From NCBI GenBank assembly GCA_944325835.1, contig CALVBO010000007.1, positions 1 through 64,000 on the forward strand: DNA of 64,000 nt, given 5' to 3'. Made by a program: the position numbers and the translations under genes. Every line of letters begins with the position of its first letter. The first letter of the stretch is position 1. Under the pieces are notes generated by a model. It was not told where the DNA came from and did no database searches. It saw only the letters and a program-made list of their open reading frames with translations. Origin of the DNA: Candidatus Gastranaerophilales bacterium (GTDB lineage Bacteria; Cyanobacteriota; Vampirovibrionia; Gastranaerophilales; Gastranaerophilaceae). Shown piece after piece: positions 33,710-41,848 of this stretch.

Positions 33710-34667
33710 CGCAATGAACATTAGTTTCAAGACTTCTGCGATGATTCAGGCGGGCTCCGGTATTAAATCCCTGAGTCCAGCCTACAGTTGAACTACGCAA
33801 CTTTGATGACCAATAGTTTACAGCCCCGGTTGCGATTTCCCCATTCATTAACAACTGATTCACGAACATTGAAGAAAGTTCGTCCTGACTGGGAATTCTA
33901 AATTCAGGGTCTTGTTCCTTACATATTCCGAGAGCATCTTGCTGCGTAGCAGTTTGCGAAGCCTTTTGTACAGGAACATTTGGCGCTACAACCGAACTAT
34001 CTGTAGGATAAAATACAGTCATAAAACCAATGTCCTTTCCTACAGTATTTGGTCCTTTGTTACCATTCAAATCAAAAATAAAATTAGCACAGACTTTTGG
34101 CTGAACATAATAAGGGTTTGTTTCATTCATTGATGCCTGACAGTTAGGATTATAGAAGGTTAAAATACTTTCCCCATTTGCGGTTTCAAATGCCGCCACT
34201 TTAGTGTCAATTATAGAAAAAGTTCCAACAATGTCCGGACGCGAATTTCCTACAAGCATTCTGCTATTCAATTCAGATAACGTAGCAGGCGTAGAAATTG
34301 TGATTGCATTCAGTGTAACTATTTTATTCACAAAACCACAATCATCTATATGTTCGTTATCACAAATATTATTTATTTTAAGGACTTTAGAAAGACCTGC
34401 TGTTACAAAAGTTTCTGCGGCAGTATCCTCAATTGATGTCGAACCCGCACTGTCGGTGATTTCTCTCAACGTACCATAACCATTCAACGCCGGCATCAGG
34501 GCTATTGCCTGACTAAACCGCGCATATAGTGCTTTTCTCTGGGTGTTCCATGTTCGCTCGTTAATGTTTCCGGTAAGTGACGGCAGCGTTATCGCCGCAA
34601 CCACACCAATTATCGTGAGGGATAATAGTATCTCCGCCATGGTAAAACCAATACGAGCCAACGCCAT
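33699..34667 (-). CDS. type IV pilin-like protein, 5' region disrupted or phase-variable
   Basis: From ATG 34667 the product is 322 residues: leader MALARIG, cleavage at G/FTMAE, then the helix ILLSLTIIGVVAAITLPSL and a globular domain ending CVKR, paralogous to the protein at 8027. The reading frame stays open upstream to 34889, through a 162-bp inserted repeat and a run of 13 G. A well-placed promoter (34983-35011) and AAGGA lead to an ATG at 34914 whose frame currently stops soon after the G run; losing one G or gaining two would join it to this pilin. Which start is used is therefore uncertain. It converges on ispE. Confidence 0.8.
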   Translation of the reverse strand: MALARIGFTMAEILLSLTIIGVVAAITLPSLTGNINERTWNTQRKALYARFSQAIALMPALNGYGTLREITDSAGSTSIEDTAAETFVTAGLSKVLKINNICDNEHIDDCGFVNKIVTLNAITISTPATLSELNSRMLVGNSRPDIVGTFSIIDTKVAAFETANGESILTFYNPNCQASMNETNPYYVQPKVCANFIFDLNGNKGPNTVGKDIGFMTVFYPTDSSVVAPNVPVQKASQTATQQDALGICKEQDPEFRIPSQDELSSMFVNQLLMNGEIATGAVNYWSSKLRSSTVGWTQGFNTGARLNHRRSLETNVHCVKR

Positions 34668-34668
34668 A

Positions 34669-34830
34669 TTGTCACCCTGAACTTGATTCAGGGTCTGGCC
34701 AATGTTGGATATCCGCTCGTAACGTGAGACAGATTCCGAAACTGTCTTGCTCGACTCGCGGGAAACGGCACCGCGAAAAGCGTGGTTTTCGCTTTGTGCC
34801 TCTGCTCGCTCGCGCAGTTCGGAATGACAA
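34669..34830. mobile_element. 162-bp MITE-like repeat element with terminal inverted repeats
   Basis: TTGTCACCCTGAAC at 34669-34682 and GTTCGGAATGACAA at 34817-34830 are imperfect inverted repeats (11 of 14 match). The interior is GC-rich with several palindromes and GCTCGCTCGCG. The element is 54 codons long without a stop in the pilin frame. Matching ends occur at 40823-40849 and inside the tRNA-Val insert, so it is a dispersed family. It encodes no protein of its own. Confidence 0.65.
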
Positions 34831-34871
34831 TTAATGGCTTTCGACTGTTCAATAGTGTCTGTTAAGAGAGG

Positions 34872-34884
34872 CCCCCCCCCCCCC
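34872..34884 (-). repeat. homopolymer tract of 13 G (minus strand)
   Basis: Thirteen consecutive C on the plus strand, the longest homopolymer noticed in the window, in AT-rich DNA. It lies at codons 11-15 of the reading frame opened by ATG 34914 and at codons 2-6 of the frame opened by ATG 34889. Such tracts are prone to slipped-strand length change. Confidence 0.85.
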
Positions 34885-34982
34885 TGCATTAATACTTACA
34901 CTTCGGTTTTTCATAAGTTCTTCTATCCTTTCCGGCTTCTCGCCTTTATCTTATATTGAATGCTGCTCTGTGGCACTCTTTC

Positions 34983-35011
34983 ATTATGTATCATGTTTTA
35001 CAATTAGTCAA
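34983..35011 (-). promoter_or_regulatory. promoter of the second pilin-like gene
   Basis: TTGACT (35006-35011) and CATAAT (34983-34988) on the minus strand have a 17-bp spacer. The probable transcript starts near 34976 and reaches AAGGA (34926-34930) and ATG 34914 after about 60 bases. Confidence 0.7.
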
Positions 35012-35021
35012 GACAAACAAA

Positions 35022-35042
35022 ATGCACGCTCAAAGCGTGCAT
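35022..35042 (-). terminator. hairpin, possible terminator of the small gene
   Basis: ATGCACGCT (35022-35030) and AGCGTGCAT (35034-35042) form a perfect 9-bp stem with a 3-nt loop. On the minus strand it is followed by TTTTGTTTG. It lies 50 bases after the stop of the 59-residue gene. Confidence 0.55.
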
Positions 35043-35094
35043 GCAAAATCTTTCCTATCTTTTCTCTAATCCGACAAACATTTATATATCGTTT

Positions 35095-35274
35095 TTATGC
35101 TATAAAATTTGTTGCTCCGAAACGGCTTGCTCCGTGGAAAAATGACTGTTTCAACAAACCGCTTAATGTTTTTTTCACAACCAGACGGTTTTCTAAATCT
35201 TTTCCGTTAACCGCATCTGAGGTTTCTTTATATAAATCACTTATTGTACTTGAAAATAATAACATCTCTTGCAT
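35095..35274 (-). CDS. small hypothetical protein, 59 aa
   Basis: Starting at the ATG preceded by GAGAGG at a spacing of five, the product is MQEMLLFSSTISDLYKETSD and so on, ending RFGATNFIA. It is amphipathic with a basic C-terminal half. No family is recognised. An upstream TTG start would add 25 Lys-rich residues but lacks a good ribosome binding site. It sits between the HExxH gene and the pilin-like gene on the same strand. Confidence 0.5.
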   Translation of the reverse strand: MQEMLLFSSTISDLYKETSDAVNGKDLENRLVVKKTLSGLLKQSFFHGASRFGATNFIA

Positions 35275-35380
35275 ATAAGCCTCTCTTTTTTCTTTAATCT
35301 CTCTGTATTTATATAAAGAATTTTTCTTCAAAAATATTGCCTTTTTCAATACAAATTATATAAGCTTTGTTAAGTTTTTG

Positions 35381-36331
35381 TTACAAAGAGCCTATAACTT
35401 TTGCAAATAAGTCATAAAGCAAAACCCTGTATTCAGTATCCACAGGTGTGTTAATACCTAAAGCGCGTTTAACAATATATCCGGCATTCAAATATGCTTC
35501 ACGCTCATTTAGAGCTGTAAGGTGCGAATGTTCAAAAACCGTTTTTCTATCAAGATTAGGGAACTTCAATGCTGCTTTATCTACAGAGGCCAAAAACGTA
35601 CGGGCAAGAAAGTCCTCTGCAGGCATATTTACCTGATTAATGTAAATTTCATTTAAAACCTTAGGGCTTATAGATTTAACAGTACGCGGTATAATATCTT
35701 TTTTACCAAGAGACCGCAATAAAGGCTGCTGCATTCGGATTTCTGCCTCATTAAAGATGTTACTCATTGAACGCAAGGTATCAATTTTTACATCCAATGG
35801 CAAATCTTTATCTAACACTTTTTGAATAAATTGGCGGTGTGAGATTCTGTCAGAAGATTCCTCCTGAAAAACATGCATCATTTCATGAGAAACATTATCC
35901 ATAAGAATTAAACGATTTTTGATATCATCCTGCGATGGTATATTGAGGAAAATAGTTTTCTGCCCCTCGACAACCTCCTTCATATCTTCAATGTTATAAC
36001 CAAAAGAAAAACGAGCTGCGTGATTAGCTGCGCCGTCTGCCAACGCCGGCGGAATTTCCTGCATTGATTTAACTAAAAGTCCGGGTGAATATTTTTGAAT
36101 GATTTCGCCGAGACTCTCTAATGAAAATTTTTCGGAATTCAAAATATAGTTATATAGTTTCCGCAAAAAAGGATCTCTCTTTTCCACAAAGGTCATACTA
36201 GCCCCGAAGGAAATCGTATTTGATTTTACGAAAACATCATTTCCGGGTTTTGAATATGCGGGGCTAAAACGCGGGGTTGTGACTAATTTTGGAGTCGTTA
36301 AATTATTACTAGAAACTGCAGTTATTTTCAT
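35381..36331 (-). CDS. HExxH putative metalloprotease with N-terminal SFGA motif
   Basis: A 316-residue protein. An Asn/Thr-rich N-terminal 40 residues end in NTISFGA (38-44), at the same position as in the repeat protein at 15.7 kb. HEMMH at 149-153 in NVSHEMMHVFQEE is a zinc-metalloprotease motif (gluzincin type), and the later NEREAYLNAGYIVKRALG could supply the third zinc ligand. No typical signal peptide is seen. The family is not recognised, and similar open frames may belong to a lineage-specific set. The ATG at 36331 is chosen over a TTG seven codons earlier. Peptidase activity is inferred from the motif only. Confidence 0.75.
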   Translation of the reverse strand: MKITAVSSNNLTTPKLVTTPRFSPAYSKPGNDVFVKSNTISFGASMTFVEKRDPFLRKLYNYILNSEKFSLESLGEIIQKYSPGLLVKSMQEIPPALADGAANHAARFSFGYNIEDMKEVVEGQKTIFLNIPSQDDIKNRLILMDNVSHEMMHVFQEESSDRISHRQFIQKVLDKDLPLDVKIDTLRSMSNIFNEAEIRMQQPLLRSLGKKDIIPRTVKSISPKVLNEIYINQVNMPAEDFLARTFLASVDKAALKFPNLDRKTVFEHSHLTALNEREAYLNAGYIVKRALGINTPVDTEYRVLLYDLFAKVIGSL

Positions 36332-36461
36332 AATACTGTTAACTTTTCTCAAAATTAAAATTGCGCCGGCAGTCTAAATTATTAAATTTTTGTAACAAAG
36401 TTAAAGTTTAAATTTGAAAAAGCCGATATAGAAAATATTAAATAAGATAGGAGTAATTTAT

Positions 36462-37004
36462 ATGGCAATTGACGGAATCAATGTAGAGAATTGGCGTGCC
36501 AAACCGCTAAAAGAACTTGTAAACAAAATGGATGTCCTCGAAGAAGAGGATTCGGAGTGTGCCAAATGGGCGCAGGCGATGTCAGCAGTAGCCAATGCGC
36601 CGGATAACGTAACTTATGATATGGCAGGAGGTTCAGTAGAAGAATTTACTGCCGAGCTTGAAAATATAACACAAAACGGACTTCCGGTAGAAGAACAGCC
36701 GGAAGAAGCTCCGCCGGAAGATGTTGAAGGCATCGGAAAAGCCGATGAAGTTCCGCCGGAAGAGGAAGAACCGGCCGTCGGCGATATTGATGAAGCTGCA
36801 GAAGAAAATGATCAGACAGAAGCTGAAGCTGCAACGGCTAATGATCCAAACGCCGCAGCAAAAACCAATCTCGTCGGAGAATCTGATGCTGAAAAACCAA
36901 CCTCAGAAGCTGAAGATGTCACAATGGCAGACGAATCCATTACAACTGATACTGAAGAAATCAGAAAAAGAAAAATCAAAAAAGGCGAAGAACCTACTGA
37001 ATAA
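36462..37004 (+). CDS. acidic low-complexity hypothetical protein, 180 aa
   Basis: The first 75 residues look folded and helical (MAIDGINVENWRAKPLKE, then SECAKWAQAMSAVANAPD). The rest is disordered and very rich in Glu, Ala and Pro, ending with the basic RKRKIKKGEE. No signal peptide is present. No family is recognised. TAGGAG eight bases before the ATG supports the start and a hairpin terminator follows. It is monocistronic, between divergent HExxH and convergent mntP genes. Confidence 0.75.
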   Translation: MAIDGINVENWRAKPLKELVNKMDVLEEEDSECAKWAQAMSAVANAPDNVTYDMAGGSVEEFTAELENITQNGLPVEEQPEEAPPEDVEGIGKADEVPPEEEEPAVGDIDEAAEENDQTEAEAATANDPNAAAKTNLVGESDAEKPTSEAEDVTMADESITTDTEEIRKRKIKKGEEPTE

Positions 37005-37008
37005 CGAG

Positions 37009-37039
37009 AGGCGGGCTTTTAAAAGTCCGCCTTTCTTTT
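37009..37039. terminator. terminator between convergent genes
   Basis: AGGCGGGCTTTT (37009-37020) pairs with AAAAGTCCGCCT (37021-37032), followed by TTCTTTTA. It serves the acidic protein gene and may act on mntP as well. Confidence 0.8.
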
Positions 37040-37583
37040 AACACAACGCTTTGATTGCAAGTAATATTAAGATTACACCCGCGGCGATTTCAAGATATTT
37101 TGTATCGAATTTTTTCAAGGCATTTCCGCTCCAAAAGCCAATCATAGACATTATAAACGAAGCAAGAGCAATTATTGAACAGGACAATATCAATGGTGTA
37201 TGAGTCAGTTTTAAGGGAACGCCTGCACCCAGAGCGTCTATACTGGTTGCAATGCCAAGAAGCAAAAACACACGAAACCCGAGACGCGGCATTTGTTTTT
37301 CGCCAACATCCTTTTTAAGAGCTTCAACAATAAATTTCCCGCCGAGGAACATAAATATTGCAAAGACAAGAAGTTTTGCAAACGGTGCGATATAATTATA
37401 AACCAAGCCGGTCAGCAAATAGGTTATAAGCGGCATGCCGCCTTGAAAAAATCCCATAATCGAGGCAAGAATTGTCGATATTTTTGTCCTTTTAAACCTT
37501 ATAAGCAGCCCCTGTGAAAAGGATACTATAAGGCAGTCAACACCTAATGCTATTGCCAGAAATATTATCTCAAATAAAGTCAA
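37038..37583 (-). CDS. mntP: MntP-family manganese efflux pump
   Basis: A 181-residue membrane protein with six hydrophobic helices. ALGVDCLIVSFSQGL in helix one and GIATSIDALGAGVPL in helix four carry the paired Asp residues of the MntP/DUF204 family, which exports Mn2+. Translation probably starts at TTG 37583 after GAGGTGG; this lies inside the end of the DUF4127 gene (14-base overlap). A longer reading begins inside that gene and adds no conserved sequence. No yybP-ykoY riboswitch is visible in front of it. Confidence 0.85.
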   Translation of the reverse strand: MTLFEIIFLAIALGVDCLIVSFSQGLLIRFKRTKISTILASIMGFFQGGMPLITYLLTGLVYNYIAPFAKLLVFAIFMFLGGKFIVEALKKDVGEKQMPRLGFRVFLLLGIATSIDALGAGVPLKLTHTPLILSCSIIALASFIMSMIGFWSGNALKKFDTKYLEIAAGVILILLAIKALC

Positions 37584-38904
37584 TTTCCACCTCAAATAAC
37601 CTGTTCCACGGGAATTCATAATTTATTTTACGCGTTGTAGGGAACTTCGCGATCAGATTTTTTTCATAGCAGGACATTTTTTGTTTCAGCGCGGATAAAT
37701 CAGGTGAACCCAGTTCTTGCCTTACATTTGCCTGATAAGCCCAGTCGTCCAGAAATCTTGTAAGCATCAGGCGGTTAAATGAATCCTCATTGAACGTTCC
37801 TTTTTCTTTAGCCAGAATAGTGAGTTTCAGAGCAAAAATCAGACTCCCGAGAGTATTTGCAGAAGTATTCCAGGCCGAATAGCCAAGAAATTTATCATCA
37901 AGTCCGGCATCAAAAAGAGCTTTAACAAAAGCATTATCCGCCCCGTTGGCAAATCTCACATCCGCAACAGCGTAATTTTTGTCAGGTTTAGACCATTCTC
38001 CGCGAAACGGTTCTGTCTGAACCTTCATAACTATTTCACCCTGAATTTTGACAAAATTGTTAATAAAAAGTTCAACCTCCGCCTCTTCTTCTGAAACGAC
38101 TTTGCAGCCGGCAAGTTCTATTTGGTTTTTCACGCATTCTTCTAGAGGAATATCTTCATAGTTTGAAATCAGGTTTTTCTGACTCTCCTCGATATAAATC
38201 GGTGAGATTTTTACACAGCCTTCAATTGCACGTGCAATAAGCGAAAGCGGAATTTCATCCGCGCCGGTTTTAACAACAGCGCCGAGAGATTTCAACATGC
38301 CGGCTTCCTGAACATTAAGCCCATACTGCGCACAATCATCTTTTGAAAAAATCAATGTGTCAAAAATTCCCTCTCTTTGCCATTCCAGATAAATTTTATT
38401 TATTTCAAAATTCCGCCTGCGCGTCATCAGGTAATCCTCAAGGATTTCAGCCGGAACCTCTGCCGGTGCGCAGCCATTTCTGTGCAAATTATAAGAATAT
38501 TCAAAAATCTTTTTGCCCCACCTGTCCCAGTAAGATTTTTCTTCCTGATTGATATTATTGTTGGAAATCCGCATTATACTCGAAAATGCATAAACTTTTT
38601 TCCCTTTTAAAGAGGTTTTCAACCTTCCAAGCCGTGCACTTATTTCTTCAAATGTATCCGTACTTCTTCTGGAAGGTATCAAACCGCCGTAAGCAACAGT
38701 ATCAAGCGCAATTACAAATGCATCGGCACTTTCAAGATTTTCAATCCATGCCAGAATTGCATCTGTATCCGCCGGCTTTGTTAAATCGCCCAAAAGTGTG
38801 CGCTCAGGCATAAAAAGTTCCAGACTATCATCAAGTCCTGCAATAAGTTCCGGCAGCGTATAACATACCGGTCTATTATCTATCGGTATTAATCCTATTT
38901 TCAT
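37570..38904 (-). CDS. DUF4127 family protein
   Basis: A 444-residue protein with the family start KIGLIPIDNRPVCYTLPELIAG, then LLGDLTKPADTDAILAWIE, ALDTVAYGGLIPSRRS, FSSIMRISNNNIN and FSKDDCAQYG. The family is of unknown function, found mostly in Firmicutes and related gut bacteria; Asp/Asn-rich motifs suggest a metal-dependent enzyme. No signal peptide. TATAAT lies seven bases before the ATG (38912-38917) with an extended-10 TG and no Shine-Dalgarno, so the mRNA is probably leaderless. It overlaps mntP, indicating coupled expression. Confidence 0.85.
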   Translation of the reverse strand: MKIGLIPIDNRPVCYTLPELIAGLDDSLELFMPERTLLGDLTKPADTDAILAWIENLESADAFVIALDTVAYGGLIPSRRSTDTFEEISARLGRLKTSLKGKKVYAFSSIMRISNNNINQEEKSYWDRWGKKIFEYSYNLHRNGCAPAEVPAEILEDYLMTRRRNFEINKIYLEWQREGIFDTLIFSKDDCAQYGLNVQEAGMLKSLGAVVKTGADEIPLSLIARAIEGCVKISPIYIEESQKNLISNYEDIPLEECVKNQIELAGCKVVSEEEAEVELFINNFVKIQGEIVMKVQTEPFRGEWSKPDKNYAVADVRFANGADNAFVKALFDAGLDDKFLGYSAWNTSANTLGSLIFALKLTILAKEKGTFNEDSFNRLMLTRFLDDWAYQANVRQELGSPDLSALKQKMSCYEKNLIAKFPTTRKINYEFPWNRLFEVEIDFI

Positions 38905-38924
38905 AGAATTTATTATATCATAAC

Positions 38925-39953
38925 TCAGACGACCCTGCAGGTGTTTGCACCTTTAAAAAAGTCTGTTACGGAAACCATAGAGGTTTGAAGTATATAATCC
39001 ACAGCCTCCTGCGTTTCATAAGCAATATGCGGGGTAATAATCACATTATCCCAATTAATAATTTCATTAACAATTTTAAGTTCATCAAAGCATTCGGCAT
39101 GCGACATTCCAAGTAACTGACAATACTCTTCACGCCGGAAACTCATAGATTCACAGCTTAAAACATCCAGCCCGACACCCGCAATAAGCCCGTTTGACAA
39201 AGCTTCTTTTAAATCCTGTAAATTTATCAACTCACCCCTTGAAGTGTTTATTATATAAGGTTTCCTGTACATTTTTTCAAACTGCGAACGCGCGAGCATA
39301 TTGTGATTTTCTTTAGTATACGGAAGATGAAGCGTTATAACATCAGCCTCTTTCAAAAGTTCCTCAAAATCAGCATATCTAACGCCATATTTTACGATTA
39401 ATTCTTCTTTCGGGTGCACATCAAACGCAAGAATTTTCATCCCGAGACAGTGTGCTATTTTACAAACGCTTCCGCCGATTGCACCGGTTCCGACGACCCC
39501 GAGTGTAATCCCGTTCAAATCTCTGCCCAAAAACATATTAATATTTCTGTTATTCTCCCTCATATATAAATTTGCAGGGATTATCTTTCTAACCAGAGCA
39601 AGCATCAGCGCAAATGTATACTGCGCAACAGCCGTTGCACCATAATTTTCAACATTTGTGACCGCAATATGCCTTTTACGGCAAAAATCAAGATCAATAT
39701 GATCAACTCCGGTCGAACGCGTTGCAATAATACGCAAATTTTTAAACCGCTTTATAACCTCTTCTGTCACAGGAGAATTTATGAACACGCTTATGACCGA
39801 AACATTATCAAGGATTCCTGCAGGAATTTTATCCAGAAGCTCCATACTCAAACTCTCTTCAAAAAATTTTATATTAAAGCAATCAAAATCATGCTCCTGA
39901 AAATATAACCTCTCCGGCTCTCTAAAGTCAAACATCAACATATCTATAGCCAT
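38925..39953 (-). CDS. D-isomer-specific 2-hydroxyacid dehydrogenase (D-lactate dehydrogenase-like)
   Basis: A 342-residue NAD-dependent enzyme interconverting a 2-keto acid and its D-2-hydroxy acid, possibly pyruvate and D-lactate in fermentation. The Rossmann motif GVVGTGAIGGSVCKIA is near the middle. The catalytic residues lie in NTSRGELINLQDL (Arg), GLDVLSCES (preceding Glu) and ITPHIAYET (His). AAAGGAG eight bases before ATG 39953 sets the start. It ends 20 bases upstream of the DUF4127 gene, whose own promoter overlaps this 3' end. Confidence 0.88.
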   Translation of the reverse strand: MAIDMLMFDFREPERLYFQEHDFDCFNIKFFEESLSMELLDKIPAGILDNVSVISVFINSPVTEEVIKRFKNLRIIATRSTGVDHIDLDFCRKRHIAVTNVENYGATAVAQYTFALMLALVRKIIPANLYMRENNRNINMFLGRDLNGITLGVVGTGAIGGSVCKIAHCLGMKILAFDVHPKEELIVKYGVRYADFEELLKEADVITLHLPYTKENHNMLARSQFEKMYRKPYIINTSRGELINLQDLKEALSNGLIAGVGLDVLSCESMSFRREEYCQLLGMSHAECFDELKIVNEIINWDNVIITPHIAYETQEAVDYILQTSMVSVTDFFKGANTCRVV

Positions 39954-40110
39954 AAGTGAACTCCTTTTAACCAATTTATCAATTGAACAAAATCAAATTA
40001 CATTGTGCAAAAGTATAATTATTTAGAATAAAAATTTTCTCCCGAAGGGCAATGAAACAGCAAGGGAAAAACAGTATCTTAAAAATACAAACGAAAGGAG
40101 AAGTTCAAAA

Positions 40111-40587
40111 GTGAAAAACGATTTAATAATCCGTGAACCGGAACTGTATTTTGACAGTATCCATCAGGAATTAAATAACTTTCTGAGAGATACATTTCTG
40201 ACGCACGCGATAGGAAATCCCTTAAATATAAGAAAAAATGCAACCTGGCGTCCTGCGATAGAAGTCAAACAAACAGATAAAAATTATAAAGTAAAAGTTC
40301 AGCTTCCGGGAGTAAAAAGGGACGATATCGAAGTAGAATTAGACAACGATTTTATGACAATAACAGCCGAAATTCAGGAAGAAAAAGAACAAAAACAAGA
40401 GGACGAAAAAAACTCCAGATACCATACCTGCGAATTTCGTTACGGTAAATATCAACGAACGATTTCCTTTGATGAACCGGTTAAAATAGAGGACAGCAGA
40501 GCCGAATACAAGGACGGTGTCCTGATGATAACAGTTCCGAAACAGGAAATCAAAGAAAGTAAGCCAAAGAAACTCTCAATAAACTAA
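40111..40587 (+). CDS. Hsp20/alpha-crystallin small heat shock protein
   Basis: A second small heat shock protein of 158 residues, with the core KVQLPGVKRDDIEVELDNDFMTITAE and the C-terminal strand GVLMITVPKQ. The start codon is GTG, preceded by AAAGGAGAAG. It has the same domain order as the paralogue at 2 kb, but the two share limited identity outside FRYGxxxRT. A structured, possibly regulatory segment follows before the terminator. Confidence 0.93.
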   Translation: MKNDLIIREPELYFDSIHQELNNFLRDTFLTHAIGNPLNIRKNATWRPAIEVKQTDKNYKVKVQLPGVKRDDIEVELDNDFMTITAEIQEEKEQKQEDEKNSRYHTCEFRYGKYQRTISFDEPVKIEDSRAEYKDGVLMITVPKQEIKESKPKKLSIN

Positions 40588-40595
40588 GCCGGATT

Positions 40596-40725
40596 AAACC
40601 CGGATAGTGTGGGTCGTACAAATTCCGCGGCAGTTTATGGGGGTCAGGCTGTACGAAGCCGGTACGACTTCGAGTTATACAGCCAAATAGGAGGGGAAGC
40701 CTGTAATGGGATCTTCCCCTTTTTC
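40596..40725 (+). ncRNA. candidate structured RNA or hsp20 3' UTR
   Basis: Several strong stems lie together: GTCGTAC (40613-40619) with GTACGAC (40662-40668), and GGCTGTACGAAG (40647-40658) with CTTCG plus TACAGCC (40668-40672, 40678-40684). These cross, so they form a pseudoknot or alternative folds. A terminator, AGGGGAAG (40692-40699) with CTTCCCCT (40713-40720) and TTTTT, follows. No known RNA family is recognised. It may be an RNA regulator or simply a long 3' UTR. Confidence 0.35.
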
Positions 40726-41135
40726 AATATTTAGCGTTTAATGCATCCACATTTGGAACCCTGTATTCCTTATCCTGTTTTGTACATAAATTGGACACTT
40801 CCGATTGAACAGCAACGAACTATTGTCACCCTGAACTGCGCGAGCAAGCCGACCGCCGGTCCTTTCTTTTTATTGCGTTGGGCTTGCCAGCCCAACCTAC
40901 TGGAATAAGGCAATAGGACTATTCTTTTTTTCTTCCATTCGGTCATTACGACTCATTGCCTTATTCTCTTATTGCCTTATTAATTTCTCTTTCGTCAAGT
41001 GATAAACAAAAACCGCCTTTCAGGCGGTTAAAAATGGTTAGTTAAGGATAGGATAAGATTTTTTCTTATATAAAAAACACACACTAAAAATTAAGCAAAC
41101 TACACGAACTTCACGTTTTTCTACTACACATTACC
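40726..41135. other. 410-bp intergenic region with repeats and hairpins
   Basis: No gene is seen. It contains an end of the dispersed repeat (TTGTCACCCTGAACTGCGCG from 40823), a perfect hairpin GTTGGGCT/AGCCCAAC (40877-40896), three scattered copies of TTGCCTTATT or its complement (about 40905-40981), and a symmetric hairpin ACCGCCT/AGGCGGT near 41011-41032 that could end the minus-strand gene. Confidence 0.6.
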
Positions 41136-41651
41136 TTACGCTATATTCGGTTTTACAATTTCATAAGCCCTAGGTTCAGCTTCTCTGAGACCTTTGAGTT
41201 CTACATCGTACTCTTGAGCCAGTGCTTGAAGTTTTTCTTTCTCAAGAACAAGTTCTTTTTCCTGTTCGTTAAGAAGTTTCTTTTCTTCTTCCGCCGCTTG
41301 TTGGCGAGCCTCTTTATATAAATTCATAAACATATTTTGTTGATACAATGCCTGATATTGCGGATTCATAGTCTGCATTTGCATAGCCATCATCGGCGCC
41401 ATCATCCCCATTTGCATATTCGCCATTTGAAGAGATCTGTTATGCGCGTATTGTTGGAAGATTGATTGTCTGCCGAAAAGTTTTGACGGAATGTCATACA
41501 TTTCTTTAGAGGAGATTTTACCGTCTGCGATATTTGATGCATATCTTTGCAGATCACCAATCTTTCTTGTGATATTCATGATTTTCGAGTTCACGTCATA
41601 CTTGAGCCGTATGAGTTGATACTTCCTTGTCAGTATCAAGAACAGACACAT
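41136..41651 (-). CDS. hypothetical Met/Gln-rich coiled-coil protein, 171 aa
   Basis: A short hydrophobic N-terminus is followed by a helical segment, a Met/Gln/Ala-rich centre (about 75-110, with MANMQMGMMAPMMAMQMQTM), and a Glu/Lys-rich coiled coil (about 115-160). It may be membrane-attached by its N-terminus. No family is recognised. AGGTG six bases before ATG 41651 supports the start; a GTG three codons earlier is possible. A symmetric hairpin lies 100 bases beyond its end. Confidence 0.65.
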   Translation of the reverse strand: MCLFLILTRKYQLIRLKYDVNSKIMNITRKIGDLQRYASNIADGKISSKEMYDIPSKLFGRQSIFQQYAHNRSLQMANMQMGMMAPMMAMQMQTMNPQYQALYQQNMFMNLYKEARQQAAEEEKKLLNEQEKELVLEKEKLQALAQEYDVELKGLREAEPRAYEIVKPNIA

Positions 41652-41848
41652 AACAATCACCTACCAATAACTTTTAAACTAACCTTTGTAACTTTCTACA
41701 TTTATATAAAGTATTTGGCTAAACAAGAATTGCGTTTTTTATTTTAATATATTAAGAATTGTTAACTAAGAAAAAATATAATTACGCAGAACAAATGCTT
41801 GACCCCGCATTATGTGCGTGACATAATTTATTTGAAGAAGGTAGCGAA

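Noticed and set aside
40823..40896. Possible insertion sequence in the 40.7-41.1 kb gap
   Set aside because: One repeat end and hairpins are present, but there is no transposase and no second end, so only a repeat remnant is supported.
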